Assembly (NCBI RefSeq): GCF_000327065.1
Contig: NC_019936.1
Coordinates: 2,942,001-3,006,000 of the forward strand
Length of the DNA: 64,000 bases
Direction: 5' to 3'
Origin: Stutzerimonas stutzeri RCH2
Lineage (GTDB): Bacteria; Pseudomonadota; Gammaproteobacteria; Pseudomonadales; Pseudomonadaceae
The translations under genes and the position numbers were made by a program. Shown piece by piece: positions 46,436 to 54,593 of this stretch. The notes beneath the pieces are model-generated. The model ran no database searches. It saw only the letters and a list, made by a program, of their open reading frames with translations, and had not been told where the DNA came from. The stretch's first letter is position 1, and every line of letters begins with the position of its first letter.

Positions 46436-46867
46436 TCATTTGACCAGCAGAACCGGGACCGATACCTCGTGGATCACCCGGTTCGCCACCGACCCCAGCA
46501 CCAGCCCGGTGAAGCTGCCCAGGCCGCGGGTACCCATCACCACCGTGTCGCAACCCAGCCGCTTGACTGCATCGGCGACCTGTTCGGCGACGTTGCCCAT
46601 GAGCGCATGAGTCTCACAAGTCAGGCCCGCCGCCTGCAGCACGGCAGCCGCCTCGTCGAGAACGGTACGAGCCTTGGCAATCAGGCTGTTGTTCAATTCG
46701 TCGTACATGGCCGCAGTGAAATATTCGCCATAGATGACCGGCTCGTGCTGGACATTGACGACGTCCACCTGCAGCGACATTCCGGTATCCCGCGCCAGGT
46801 CGACGACATACTGCAAGGCGCGCTTGGCGTTGTCCGAACCATCATATGCAACCAGAAGCCTGCGCAT
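46436..46867 (-). CDS. Universal stress protein UspA family
   Basis: A 143-residue single Usp domain: RRLLVAYDGSDNAKRALQYVVDLA at the start and the ATP-binding motif GTRGLGSFTGLVLGSVANRVI near the end (G-2x-G-9x-G-S). ATP-binding UspA-type proteins help in energy or oxidative stress. Converges with yajD, 23 bp apart. Confidence 0.9.
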   Translation of the reverse strand: MRRLLVAYDGSDNAKRALQYVVDLARDTGMSLQVDVVNVQHEPVIYGEYFTAAMYDELNNSLIAKARTVLDEAAAVLQAAGLTCETHALMGNVAEQVADAVKRLGCDTVVMGTRGLGSFTGLVLGSVANRVIHEVSVPVLLVK

Positions 46868-47004
46868 GTTGCTGTCTCCGCTGTTGTGTGGATTTTCAGC
46901 TTAGACCAGCTGCCGCTGCGCTGTCGGCACTGCTTGCACTTGTCTTGATCTGGCGCAACCGCGCATCATCGCGCGCCTCTTTCAACAAGCCAGGGATAAG
47001 CCTG

Positions 47005-47445
47005 ATGACCTCCGCTCAAGAACCCGCGTTTGGCGTCGGCGACGCTTCATTCCAGGCTGCCGGCGGCGAGCCCGGACTGCAACGGCTGGTCGCCGACTTC
47101 TATCAGGTGATGGAAGAATCGCCCCAGGCGACAAGGGTACGCGCCATGTATCCGGATGACCTGGGCGAAGCGCAAGATCGTCTCGCGAGTTTCCTCAGCG
47201 GCTGGCTGGGCGGCCCGAAGCGCTACGCGGAAAAGTACGGTGGCATCAGCATTCCGCAGTTCCACACCCGCTGGCAGGTCGGCGAAGCCGAGCGGGATGC
47301 ATGGCTGTTCTGCATGGAGCAGGCGATTGCCCGCCAGCCCTACACAGAGGCATTCGCCGAATACCTGTTGCGCCAGTTGCGCGTCCCCGCCGAGCGTATC
47401 CGTCAGGTGCAAGCACCCTGCCCGGCTCGTCCAGGCCGCAACTGA
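47005..47445 (+). CDS. Group II truncated haemoglobin
   Basis: A 146-residue 2-on-2 globin: LQRLVADFYQVMEESPQATRVRAMYP, FLSGWLGGPKRYAEKYGG and the proximal-His segment IPQFHTRWQVGEAERDAWLF (His 87). It binds haem and O2/NO. Likely roles are NO detoxification or redox chemistry. ATG 47005; an upstream frame extension is non-coding. It is the last ordinary gene before the HAM1-SIR2 pair. Confidence 0.88.
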   Translation: MTSAQEPAFGVGDASFQAAGGEPGLQRLVADFYQVMEESPQATRVRAMYPDDLGEAQDRLASFLSGWLGGPKRYAEKYGGISIPQFHTRWQVGEAERDAWLFCMEQAIARQPYTEAFAEYLLRQLRVPAERIRQVQAPCPARPGRN

Positions 47446-47668
47446 GCGGTATCGTGCGGGCTGACACCATCGCTTATCGGGCCTCACGCCAGCCCCAGCC
47501 CCTTCGATAGATCATGTCCGTTGCGCCGAACCGCGGCGCAGACATGCGCTGGCTCGTTCCAGTCATCCGCTCAAAGGCGAACCGAGCCACCCGCCTCGCG
47601 TCATACAGACATGGCGGCCGTTGCCGCGGTAGCACCAGCCCGCCGTTCAACCGGAGTTGGTTAGTCTT

Positions 47669-48217
47669 ATGAAAATCCGCTTTGCGTCCATCAACCAGCA
47701 GAAGATCCGCGAGGTCTGCGAGATCCTCGAGCCGAGCGGGATCGAGGTGAAACCCTTCCCGATCCGTATCGAGGAGCTGCGCACCGAGGACCTGCAGCAA
47801 CTGGTGAGCGATAAGCTCCTGACGGCATTCAAACTGATCGGCAAGCCGGTCTTCGTCGAGCATACCGGGCTGTTCGTCAACAGCCTCAACGGCTTTCCCG
47901 GTGGCCTGACGCAGATATTCTGGGATCGCCTGCAAGCCAAGCGATTCTCCGAACTGATCGGGCGACTCGACGACCCCGCGGCAGAAGCACGAACCCTGAT
48001 CGGCTATTGCGACGGTCGCAAGCGGCACTTCTTCGAGGGCATCGTTGCTGGGCGTATTTCATCGTCCCCGGCAGGTCACGGTGGTTTCGAATGGGACGAC
48101 GTATTCATCCCCGATGGGCAGAACGAGACGTTCGCGCAGCTGGGCAAGCAGAAGAACGGATTGTCCATGCGCCGGCGCGCACTGGATGCCTTCGTCACCT
48201 TTCTGCGGGAGTCCTAA
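47669..48217 (+). CDS. HAM1/RdgB-like (ITPase-fold) protein, KomB-like
   Basis: A 182-residue protein with the Maf/HAM1 fold of non-canonical purine NTP pyrophosphatases. Family landmarks: ASINQQKIREV (N9, K12, as in RdgB TGNxxKxxE), FPGG (76-79), FEWDDVFIP (140-148). Two functional motifs are altered. The catalytic D-D-S-G-L of RdgB is E-H-T-G-L here (residues 64-68), replacing the base Asp by His. The S-H-R purine motif is S-M-R (166-168). So it may bind rather than hydrolyse inosine-type nucleotides. It is not the housekeeping rdgB. Start ATG 47669; a weak GGAG lies upstream. The SIR2 gene follows after 3 bp. Confidence 0.8.
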   Translation: MKIRFASINQQKIREVCEILEPSGIEVKPFPIRIEELRTEDLQQLVSDKLLTAFKLIGKPVFVEHTGLFVNSLNGFPGGLTQIFWDRLQAKRFSELIGRLDDPAAEARTLIGYCDGRKRHFFEGIVAGRISSSPAGHGGFEWDDVFIPDGQNETFAQLGKQKNGLSMRRRALDAFVTFLRES

Positions 48218-48220
48218 GGC

Positions 48221-49012
48221 ATGGACCAGCTCCGCGATGCGTACCGCAACAATCGCCTGATTCTGTTCGTCGGCTCAGGCGTTTCCGCCAACATCGGCCT
48301 CCCACCCTGGAAGGACCTGATCGACGAAATTGCCGTGCAGCTCGATTACGACCCCGAGGTGTTCAATACCTATGGCAATTTCCTTGCGCTGGCGGAGTAT
48401 TACCGGATCAAGAAAGGCAGCATCGGCCCACTGCGCAGCTGGATGGACCGCGAATGGCACCGCAACATCGAGATACGGGATTCGGAAATCCATCGACTGA
48501 TCGTCCAGGGGCGCTTTCCCGCGATCTACACCACCAACTATGACCGATGGCTCGAATATGCTCATGAAGCGCATGCGGTCGATTATGTGAAGATCGCCAA
48601 TGCCAGCGACCTGACCAAGGCGCGCGACGGGGTCAGGCAGATCGTGAAGTTTCATGGCGACTTTGATGATGACGCCTCGATCGTGCTCGACGAAACCAGC
48701 TATTACCAGCGCCTGCAATTCGAGACTCCGCTGGATATCAAGTTGCGTGCTGACACGCTAAGCAAGGCCGTTCTGTTTATTGGTTACAGCCTTTCGGATA
48801 CCAATATCCGTTTGCTCTTCCACAAGCTGTCGAAAATATGGAACGAGCATGAAGCGCTGGGTGTAAGGCCGATTTCCTATGTGTTCTCACACAAACCCAA
48901 CCCGGTACAGGAAGAAGTCTTACGACAATGGGGGATTCGCATGATTGCATCCGAAGACGACGAACCCGGCGTTGCTCTGAAGAACTTTCTTCAGCAACTG
49001 GTCGAGGGCTGA
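48221..49012 (+). CDS. SIR2-family protein, probable NAD+-consuming effector (KomC-like)
   Basis: A 263-residue SIR2-like protein of the defence type. NAD-binding Gly motif LFVGSGVSANIGLP (16-28), TTNYD (104-108, including the catalytic-type Asn), KFHGDF with catalytic-type His 145, and GYSLSD (188-193) are all intact. There is no zinc ribbon as in protein deacetylases, so NADase activity is likely. The gene begins 3 bp after the HAM1-like gene with GGGAG near its end as ribosome site, so the two are coupled. Local GC is low (26 of 60 bases at 48781-48840). No membrane segments. Expected to deplete NAD+ when its partner senses a signal. Confidence 0.82.
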   Translation: MDQLRDAYRNNRLILFVGSGVSANIGLPPWKDLIDEIAVQLDYDPEVFNTYGNFLALAEYYRIKKGSIGPLRSWMDREWHRNIEIRDSEIHRLIVQGRFPAIYTTNYDRWLEYAHEAHAVDYVKIANASDLTKARDGVRQIVKFHGDFDDDASIVLDETSYYQRLQFETPLDIKLRADTLSKAVLFIGYSLSDTNIRLLFHKLSKIWNEHEALGVRPISYVFSHKPNPVQEEVLRQWGIRMIASEDDEPGVALKNFLQQLVEG

Positions 49013-49060
49013 GCCATCGACTGCTAACAAGCGAAACGCCAGTTACGGTAGTTCTGAACT

Positions 49061-49088
49061 TGCGCGATGCCACAACGGGCATCGCGCA
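49061..49088. terminator. Hairpin after the SIR2 gene
   Basis: TGCGCGATGCC and GGCATCGCGCA, perfect 11-bp arms with a 6-base loop, between the convergent SIR2 and outer-membrane protein genes. No strong T-tract. Confidence 0.6.
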
Positions 49089-49096
49089 TGCTTCGA

Positions 49097-49612
49097 TCAG
49101 TAATTGAAACCAATACCGATGCTGTAGAGGAACACACCGTCATCATAACGATCCTGCGCATCACTGCCGCTCTTGAACAGGAACTGATATTCCGCCATCG
49201 CGGTAATGAAAGTCTTGTCCTGAACCCAATATTTAAAGCCGATTTCCGGCCCCGCCATGAAGGTTTCGTCTACGCGGTCGCCGTAGACCCCGCCGATGCT
49301 CGCGCCAATGAAAGGCCGCGCCTTGCCGGTACCGAAGTGGTAGTCGTAGAAGACCCTGGTTGACCCGTCGAACTTGACGCTTTCGCCCTCGGTATCACGG
49401 GCATTGACGGTTTGTCGAACACCCCATAATGAAGACTCACTCAGATACTGACCCCAACTTCCCTGAACGGAGAAGATGGTATCGTCGAAGTCTTTATCAC
49501 TGCTGCCCGCGCCACCCAGGGTAATTTCCTTGTCACCCGTCATTGGAGCCGCTCCGGCAATAGCCGGGAGCATCGCAGCGATCATCAATGTAGTTTTGAA
49601 GAGTCGGTTCAT
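49097..49612 (-). CDS. Small outer-membrane beta-barrel protein
   Basis: A 171-residue protein with a Sec signal (MNRLFKTTLMIAAMLPAIAGA). The mature part alternates amphipathic strands (KEITLGGAG, TIFSVQGSWGQYL, STRVFYDYHFG, ARPFIGASIGGVYGD) and ends in aromatic Y after GFNY, the outer-membrane assembly signal. About eight strands predict an OmpA/OmpX-like barrel. ATG 49612 has AGAGGTG upstream. Function unknown. Confidence 0.75.
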   Translation of the reverse strand: MNRLFKTTLMIAAMLPAIAGAAPMTGDKEITLGGAGSSDKDFDDTIFSVQGSWGQYLSESSLWGVRQTVNARDTEGESVKFDGSTRVFYDYHFGTGKARPFIGASIGGVYGDRVDETFMAGPEIGFKYWVQDKTFITAMAEYQFLFKSGSDAQDRYDDGVFLYSIGIGFNY

Positions 49613-49869
49613 GACGGCACCTCTATTTATGCTTGTCGGTATACGCAATAACAATGCGTAGTCCTGAGACAAGCATGTAAAAGCAATGGCTGCCCAAAGA
49701 ATTCGACGAATGACCCATATTTCATGAAAAACAGGAGAAAAATGTTCTAATGCGATGATTCTTATCAATTTATGTATACATACAATATCGCCATGACATC
49801 ATGTATCGCCACCTTTAGATATCGAATCGCCATCATCGAATATTGACTGAAAAATTTCCAACCTCCATA
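49613..49869. other. AT-rich spacer with palindrome
   Basis: 257 bp, markedly AT-rich compared with neighbouring genes. Includes a perfect 12-bp palindrome TATGTATACATA (49771-49782) within a TTATCAATT...CAATATCG context. It must hold the promoter of the outer-membrane gene. No gene seen. Confidence 0.5.
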
Positions 49870-51807
49870 TCAGCCAGCGACATCTGCGTGTTTCAATTGC
49901 AACTCAGGCACATCTTCTTCGCGCGAATCATCGAAGTAACGACTGAATGCCAAGTACATCCAGACAGGCATCAAGGCCAAACCAACCGCAATGCATATCC
50001 ACGCCAGAAGTGCACTGCCGCCCGGTTGCGGGAATAACAGCCGCCCTACACCAATCAATAGCGTAAATACGGACAAGGCAGTCACTACAACTGCAAACAG
50101 ACGTGCACCCAGAGCCTTGATCGAGTCACGACGGGTTACGCCGCAGCGTGTAGCAGTTTTTCCCCAGAAGCCGAACGGGCGGACCCTGCGGTAGAAGCGG
50201 TCGAGGGTTTGCTGATCAGTCGGTGGCGTGACGTAGCTGACCAGGATCGCGGCGCTACAGGTCACCAGTGACATGATGCCCAGGCGAATCCACTCCCTTT
50301 CCGGATCGGTGCCGAGGAAGTAGAGCAGCAGCGGTGCCGTGATCAGGGACGTGACCATTGCGGTGAGCTCGGAGTACAGGTTGATGCGCTCCCACAACCA
50401 GCGCAGCACCAGCACCGAGCCCATGCCCGCGCCGAATAGCAGTGAGATGAACCATGCCGTCTGGATCGAACCGAGGTTCGCCATGATGACCATCGCGATC
50501 AGCAGGATGAGCACGTTGGACAAACGGGCAACAAGCACCAGCTCCTTGTCCTTCGGCTTGCGCTTGAGCAATTTTGGCGCGACGACACCACCGTACACAT
50601 CATTGCTCCAGTAGGAAGCGCCCCAGTTCAGGTGTGTATCGACCGTTGACGCCAACGCGGCCAACAGGCCCACCAGCATCAGCCCGCGGAAGCCCGGCGG
50701 TAGCAGTTCATCGATGCCGGTGACGAACAGCGCCTCGCGGGCAGCGGTGAAGCCCTCCCCGTTCATTTCTTCAGGGCTGAACGGATAGAGCACCAGCAAG
50801 CCGATGGCGATGGCCAGCCAGAACAGACTGCGCAGGAAAATCTGCAGCCAGGTGAACACCAGGCCCGCAATACGCGCTTCGCGATCCGTCGGGCAGGCCA
50901 TGCTGCGCTGCGCCAGGTAGCCGGTGCCATCGGAGTTCATCTGGAACAGCCACTGCAGGCCAACGATCACCAGGAACGGCATCAGCGCCTCGCCTGCGTT
51001 GCTGGGCGGCGCGAACGACAGCATCTTGGCCGCCTGCTCACTGCCGTAGAGCTCGACGATGCGGTCCGTCAGCCCGCCAAGCCCCCCCGCTGCATCGACT
51101 ACGAACCAGGCGTATGCCAGCGTACCGAGCATAGCCACACTGAATTGCATCACGTCGGTCTGCACCACCGCACGCAAGCCGCCGGTGATGGAATACATCG
51201 CGGTGAAGGCGAGGATCAGCAGAATCGAAATCAGATTGTTGGTGCTGGTCGTCAGTTGATCGAGCCCGCTGATGCTCTCACCCAAGCGGATCCCGCTGGA
51301 TTCGACCGCTCCCGTGATCACCGCGTAGATCCCGCCCGGCAGCCACTCGTGCCAGGGCAGGAACACTTCGGCGATGCGAATGGCCGCCACCAGCACCATC
51401 GCCAGCACGACGCAGTTGATTACCGTGCCGTAGTAGATGGCCTTGAACAATCGCAGAGGGACGACGGCAGGCCCGCTGTAACGCACGCGCGTGAGCTCCG
51501 CATCGGTGAGCACCCCGGCGCGACGCCAACCCGAAGCGAATACCCAGGCCAGCAGCAGAAACGCCAGACCGTAGATCCACAACCGCCAGAGCGCAAAAAC
51601 CCCGGCAGTCGCAACGAGACCGCTGACCAGCAACGGCGTGTCGGCGGCGAACTGCGTGGCAGACATCGAAACGCCAGCACGCCAGCCCTTGATGGTGCGT
51701 CCGGCTAGAAAGTATTCGTCGAGGCTTTGTGATGCCTTGGTGCGCGCACGCATCCCTGCCGAGAGGCCGTAAACGATGAATGCAAGCACGATCAGTAGAT
51801 CCAACAT
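49870..51807 (-). CDS. Sodium:solute symporter family protein
   Basis: A 645-residue protein with about 14 hydrophobic helices and SSS-family signatures: SLDEYFLAGRTIKGWRAG, SMSATQFAADTP, AFTAMYSITGGLRAVVQTDVMQ (the SSF core). A charged loop and C-terminal tail (RYFDDSREEDVPELQLKHA) are cytoplasmic. Couples Na+ to uptake of a sugar or organic solute; the substrate is not evident. Confidence 0.85.
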   Translation of the reverse strand: MLDLLIVLAFIVYGLSAGMRARTKASQSLDEYFLAGRTIKGWRAGVSMSATQFAADTPLLVSGLVATAGVFALWRLWIYGLAFLLLAWVFASGWRRAGVLTDAELTRVRYSGPAVVPLRLFKAIYYGTVINCVVLAMVLVAAIRIAEVFLPWHEWLPGGIYAVITGAVESSGIRLGESISGLDQLTTSTNNLISILLILAFTAMYSITGGLRAVVQTDVMQFSVAMLGTLAYAWFVVDAAGGLGGLTDRIVELYGSEQAAKMLSFAPPSNAGEALMPFLVIVGLQWLFQMNSDGTGYLAQRSMACPTDREARIAGLVFTWLQIFLRSLFWLAIAIGLLVLYPFSPEEMNGEGFTAAREALFVTGIDELLPPGFRGLMLVGLLAALASTVDTHLNWGASYWSNDVYGGVVAPKLLKRKPKDKELVLVARLSNVLILLIAMVIMANLGSIQTAWFISLLFGAGMGSVLVLRWLWERINLYSELTAMVTSLITAPLLLYFLGTDPEREWIRLGIMSLVTCSAAILVSYVTPPTDQQTLDRFYRRVRPFGFWGKTATRCGVTRRDSIKALGARLFAVVVTALSVFTLLIGVGRLLFPQPGGSALLAWICIAVGLALMPVWMYLAFSRYFDDSREEDVPELQLKHADVAG

Positions 51808-51963
51808 CTTGTTATTCCTGTCGTTGGAAGCGCTACAGGGTGAGAGCGCCCAGACGGAGGAAAAGATGCAATGAGCGGATGAACGGCATTACTCATGCAG
51901 CGAAGGTTCGTCCACCGGGGTACAAGCGCTAGACTGGCGCCTTCGAAAACAGCCGGGATGGCC

Positions 51964-52884
51964 ATGTCCGCACTTGCCTATTCGCAGCTTCCGCACCACC
52001 TGCAGCCTTTGCTGGCGAAGTTCTATCGTGCCCACAACAGCCGAAACCGCATACGCACCGAAGCCGTATGTTGGGTAGCAAAGCGTGGCGATATCGTCGG
52101 AGGACTGTGCCTTACACCTGTGGAAGAGGGGCAGTTCCTGACGGGTCTGCTAGTGACCCCGACGGAGCGAAACCGCGGAATTGGTGCGCAACTGGTGCGC
52201 AACGCAGTGGCGTCCAGCGCAGGACCGGTCTGGCTATTCTGCAAACCGGAGCTTGTCGATTTCTATTCACGTCTTGGATTTTCGGTTGCGAATCGACTGC
52301 CAGCAGCCCTTGCAGACCGGCTTACGCGTTATAGACGCAGCAAAACGCTGGTCGCGTTGCAGAACGACCGAAGGATGATGTCAGTGCCCAACGCCACCCT
52401 GAAAATCGCCATCGCATGCCTGCTGGACGAGTGCGGCCGCATCCTGGTGGTACGTAAACGCGGGACGCGCTTCTTCATGCTCCCAGGCGGCAAGGCCGAG
52501 ATTGGCGAAACACCGCTGCAAACCCTCCGACGCGAGCTGCAAGAGGAACTGGATCTGCCGCTCGAAGACAATGATTTCGATCCATTGGGCCACTTTCAGG
52601 CGCCAGCCGCCAACGAACCGGATCATCAGGTGGAAGCTGATGTATTCATCGCACGGCTGCCTCGCGCGGTGACCGTGCACGCCGAGCTGGAGGAGATGGG
52701 TTGGTTGGAAGCAGCGCCGTGCGAGCGGGACGACATCGCGCCACTATTGCGCAGCCATGTCATGCCAGCCCTCCTGGCACGCATGGCACAGGCCGAAAGC
52801 GTGGCCTGCTGCGCTGAGCCATCCGATCAAGGCGAAATAGGATCGCTCGCCGGAAAGGTCTCTTCGATTGCCTCATCAAGCTGA
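51964..52884 (+). CDS. GNAT acetyltransferase - Nudix hydrolase fusion
   Basis: A 306-residue two-domain protein. The N-terminal half is a GNAT domain with the acetyl-CoA loop LLVTPTERNRGIGAQLVRNA (near residues 62-80). The C-terminal half is a Nudix domain with box GGKAEIGETPLQTLRRELQEEL (near 176-196; Gx5Ex7REUxEE). The continuous frame shows a true fusion. Possible substrates: modified nucleotides or acetyl-donor-linked metabolites; unknown. Start ATG 51964 (or 51958). Its last 58 bp overlap the antiparallel gene at 52827-52964. Confidence 0.83.
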   Translation: MSALAYSQLPHHLQPLLAKFYRAHNSRNRIRTEAVCWVAKRGDIVGGLCLTPVEEGQFLTGLLVTPTERNRGIGAQLVRNAVASSAGPVWLFCKPELVDFYSRLGFSVANRLPAALADRLTRYRRSKTLVALQNDRRMMSVPNATLKIAIACLLDECGRILVVRKRGTRFFMLPGGKAEIGETPLQTLRRELQEELDLPLEDNDFDPLGHFQAPAANEPDHQVEADVFIARLPRAVTVHAELEEMGWLEAAPCERDDIAPLLRSHVMPALLARMAQAESVACCAEPSDQGEIGSLAGKVSSIASSS

Positions 52885-52964
52885 TCTTCATCAGCCTCAT
52901 CCGGCCGCCGGGCCACGTCGTCGCGCTCTTCGGGTGACGGGTCGTTATGCTGGTTGCCATTCAT
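52827..52964 (-). CDS. Small acidic FPASDP-type protein (45 aa)
   Basis: Starts at ATG 52964 with GGAGAG nine bases upstream, ends TGA 52827-52829. The product is acidic (DEADEDQLDEAIEETFPASDP) and ends with the motif (D/E)EAxEExFPASDPxS, which recurs in a family of short conserved proteins of proteobacteria with unknown function. The end overlaps the Nudix gene on the other strand by 58 bp. It is too short to be picked up by length-based gene calling. Confidence 0.75.
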   Translation of the reverse strand: MNGNQHNDPSPEERDDVARRPDEADEDQLDEAIEETFPASDPISP

Positions 52965-53040
52965 TTTCGCTCTCCGCTGATGGACTCCATTCCTTAGGCC
53001 GTACCCCGGCCACTCGGTTCAGCGAGACTTTTTTACAGGC

Positions 53041-53177
53041 AAAAAAAAAGGGGCGGGTTTGACCCCGCCCGCCTCCTTCCTTGTTCCCTATATCCCTTCT
53101 CATCTTCCTGGATGACACCGCTTCCTGCGATGGTCCCTGACCTTCGTCCTGAAGGCCGCGCTAATCCCTGAGCACGA
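53041..53177 (-). ncRNA. rsmZ: RsmZ regulatory RNA
   Basis: Minus-strand RNA of about 137 nt downstream of rpoS. It holds about nine GGA motifs, several of them in hairpin loops (CCTTC-AGGA-CGAAGG; others AGGGA, CAGGAAG twice, AGGGAA, AAGGAAGGAGG), which titrate RsmA/CsrA. It ends in a GC stem (GGGCGGG at 53051-53057 with CCCGCCC) followed by nine U (A9 at 53041-53049 on the plus strand). The segment CAGGGACCATCGCAGGAAGC resembles known Pseudomonas RsmZ. The start is an estimate from the -10 (53183-53188). Confidence 0.85.
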
Positions 53178-53182
53178 GTGCG

Positions 53183-53210
53183 ATATTAATGATTGGCCGA
53201 TGACCAGCAA
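53183..53210 (-). promoter_or_regulatory. rsmZ promoter
   Basis: Minus strand: -35 TTGCTG (53205-53210), 16-bp spacer, -10 TAATAT (53183-53188). Start of RNA expected near 53177, about 180 bp from the GacA box. Confidence 0.6.
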
Positions 53211-53344
53211 GCTGACGCTTATCCGCAGTGGAATGTACAGACTACCGCTCCCTGACCATAAATATTCGGTTTATCAGGTACTTAGAGCGAGAAAAAATCA
53301 GAGATCGTCGGCTGCTGCGACTAATTTGAGAGCTTTGCTTACAG

Positions 53345-53370
53345 CGCTTGTAAGTGAATGCTTACAAGCG
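53345..53370 (-). promoter_or_regulatory. GacA box (upstream activating site of rsmZ)
   Basis: CGCTTGTAAG-N6-CTTACAAGCG, perfect 10-bp arms, containing the canonical GacA target TGTAAG-N6-CTTACA. Its centre is about 181 bp upstream of the predicted rsmZ start, the position usual in Pseudomonas. Confidence 0.9.
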
Positions 53371-53497
53371 AAGAAGCGGAAACGGAGAATCGGACAAAAC
53401 GGATTAATCCAATGGATCGACCATTGGACGGGTAATGCGGGAGTTTGGCTGTGGAACTGAGATGTCGGGCGAGGCAGCGCCAAGCCCGACAGTAGTT

Positions 53498-54493
53498 CTA
53501 TTGAAACAGCGCGTCACTCGACAGGCCGTTACGCTCCAGAATCTCGCGAAGACGTCGCAGCGCCTCGACCTGAATCTGGCGGACACGCTCACGGGTCAGG
53601 CCGATTTCCTGCCCTACCTCCTCGAGCGTCGAGGCTTCATGGCCGCGCAGCCCGAAGCGGCGGATCACCACTTCTCGCTGCTTCTCGGAAAGATCGGAAA
53701 GCCACTGATCGATGCTGTTAGACAGATCGTCGTCCAGCAGCAGCTCGCAGGGATCGGTCGGCCGATCGTCGGTCAGGGTATCGAGCAACGTCTTGTCAGT
53801 GTCCGGACCAAGCGAAACATCCACCGAAGTGACCCGCTCGTTGAGCCCCAGCATGCGCTTGACCTCACCAACCGGCTTCTCCAGCAGATTGGCAATCTCT
53901 TCCGGGCTGGGCTCGTGATCGAGCTTCTGGGTCAGCTCGCGCGCCGCACGCAGGTAGACATTCAGTTCCTTGACCACATGAATCGGCAACCGAATCGTGC
54001 GGGTCTGATTCATGATCGCCCGCTCGATGGTCTGCCGTATCCACCAGGTCGCATAGGTGGAGAAACGGAAGCCACGCTCGGGATCGAATTTCTCGACCGC
54101 GCGGATCAGACCGAGATTGCCCTCCTCGACCAGATCGAGCAACGACAGTCCACGGTTGACGTATCGCCGAGCGATCTTCACCACCAACCGCAGGTTGCTT
54201 TCGATCATGCGCTTGCGCCCCGCCGGATCGCCTTTTTGAGCGAGGCGCGCGAAGTGCACTTCTTCTTCAGGTGTCAGGAGGGGGGAGAAGCCGATTTCGT
54301 TGAGATACAACTGGGTTGCATCCAGGGCCCGGTTGTAATCGATGAACTTGTGCTGTTTGCTGGATGCAGCCTTGGGTCTGCCTGCTGTGGCAGCCCTGGT
54401 CACGTTGCTTTTCTGGTCGAGGTGGATGGGCGTTTCCATAAGCAGAACCGCATCGTCGACGTCAAACTCCAGCGCTTGGTCTTTAAGTGCCAT
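53498..54493 (-). CDS. rpoS: RNA polymerase sigma factor RpoS
   Basis: A 331-residue group 2 sigma factor (E. coli 330). Region 1.2 [21 protein letters not shown]; region 2 with [17 protein letters not shown] and [17 protein letters not shown] (-10 recognition); region 3; region 4 HTH with [27 protein letters not shown] (-35). It is the master regulator of stationary phase and stress. Start at ATG 54493. It is followed by rsmZ and preceded by nlpD, in which its main promoter usually lies. Confidence 0.97.
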   Translation of the reverse strand: MALKDQALEFDVDDAVLLMETPIHLDQKSNVTRAATAGRPKAASSKQHKFIDYNRALDATQLYLNEIGFSPLLTPEEEVHFARLAQKGDPAGRKRMIESNLRLVVKIARRYVNRGLSLLDLVEEGNLGLIRAVEKFDPERGFRFSTYATWWIRQTIERAIMNQTRTIRLPIHVVKELNVYLRAARELTQKLDHEPSPEEIANLLEKPVGEVKRMLGLNERVTSVDVSLGPDTDKTLLDTLTDDRPTDPCELLLDDDLSNSIDQWLSDLSEKQREVVIRRFGLRGHEASTLEEVGQEIGLTRERVRQIQVEALRRLREILERNGLSSDALFQ

Positions 54494-54593
54494 TTTATTC
54501 TTGTCCTGTTCCGAGTTCGACAACAGGCCCAAGCGACGCGGGTCCCTGGCTACGCTCAAGCCCAACCTAGTGCTGGAACAGGCAGGCGACAGG

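Larger units (their letters stand above)
52965..53497. other. 533-bp rpoS-downstream region
   Basis: Contains the rsmZ RNA, its promoter and GacA box, listed separately. The 52965-53040 part is non-coding. Open frames on the plus strand here run antisense to rsmZ and lack ribosome sites. fdxA, the usual neighbour in Pseudomonas, is absent. Confidence 0.6.

Noticed and set aside
53200..53460. Plus-strand 86-codon frame downstream of rpoS
   Set aside because: Runs through the rsmZ promoter and GacA box; no ribosome site.
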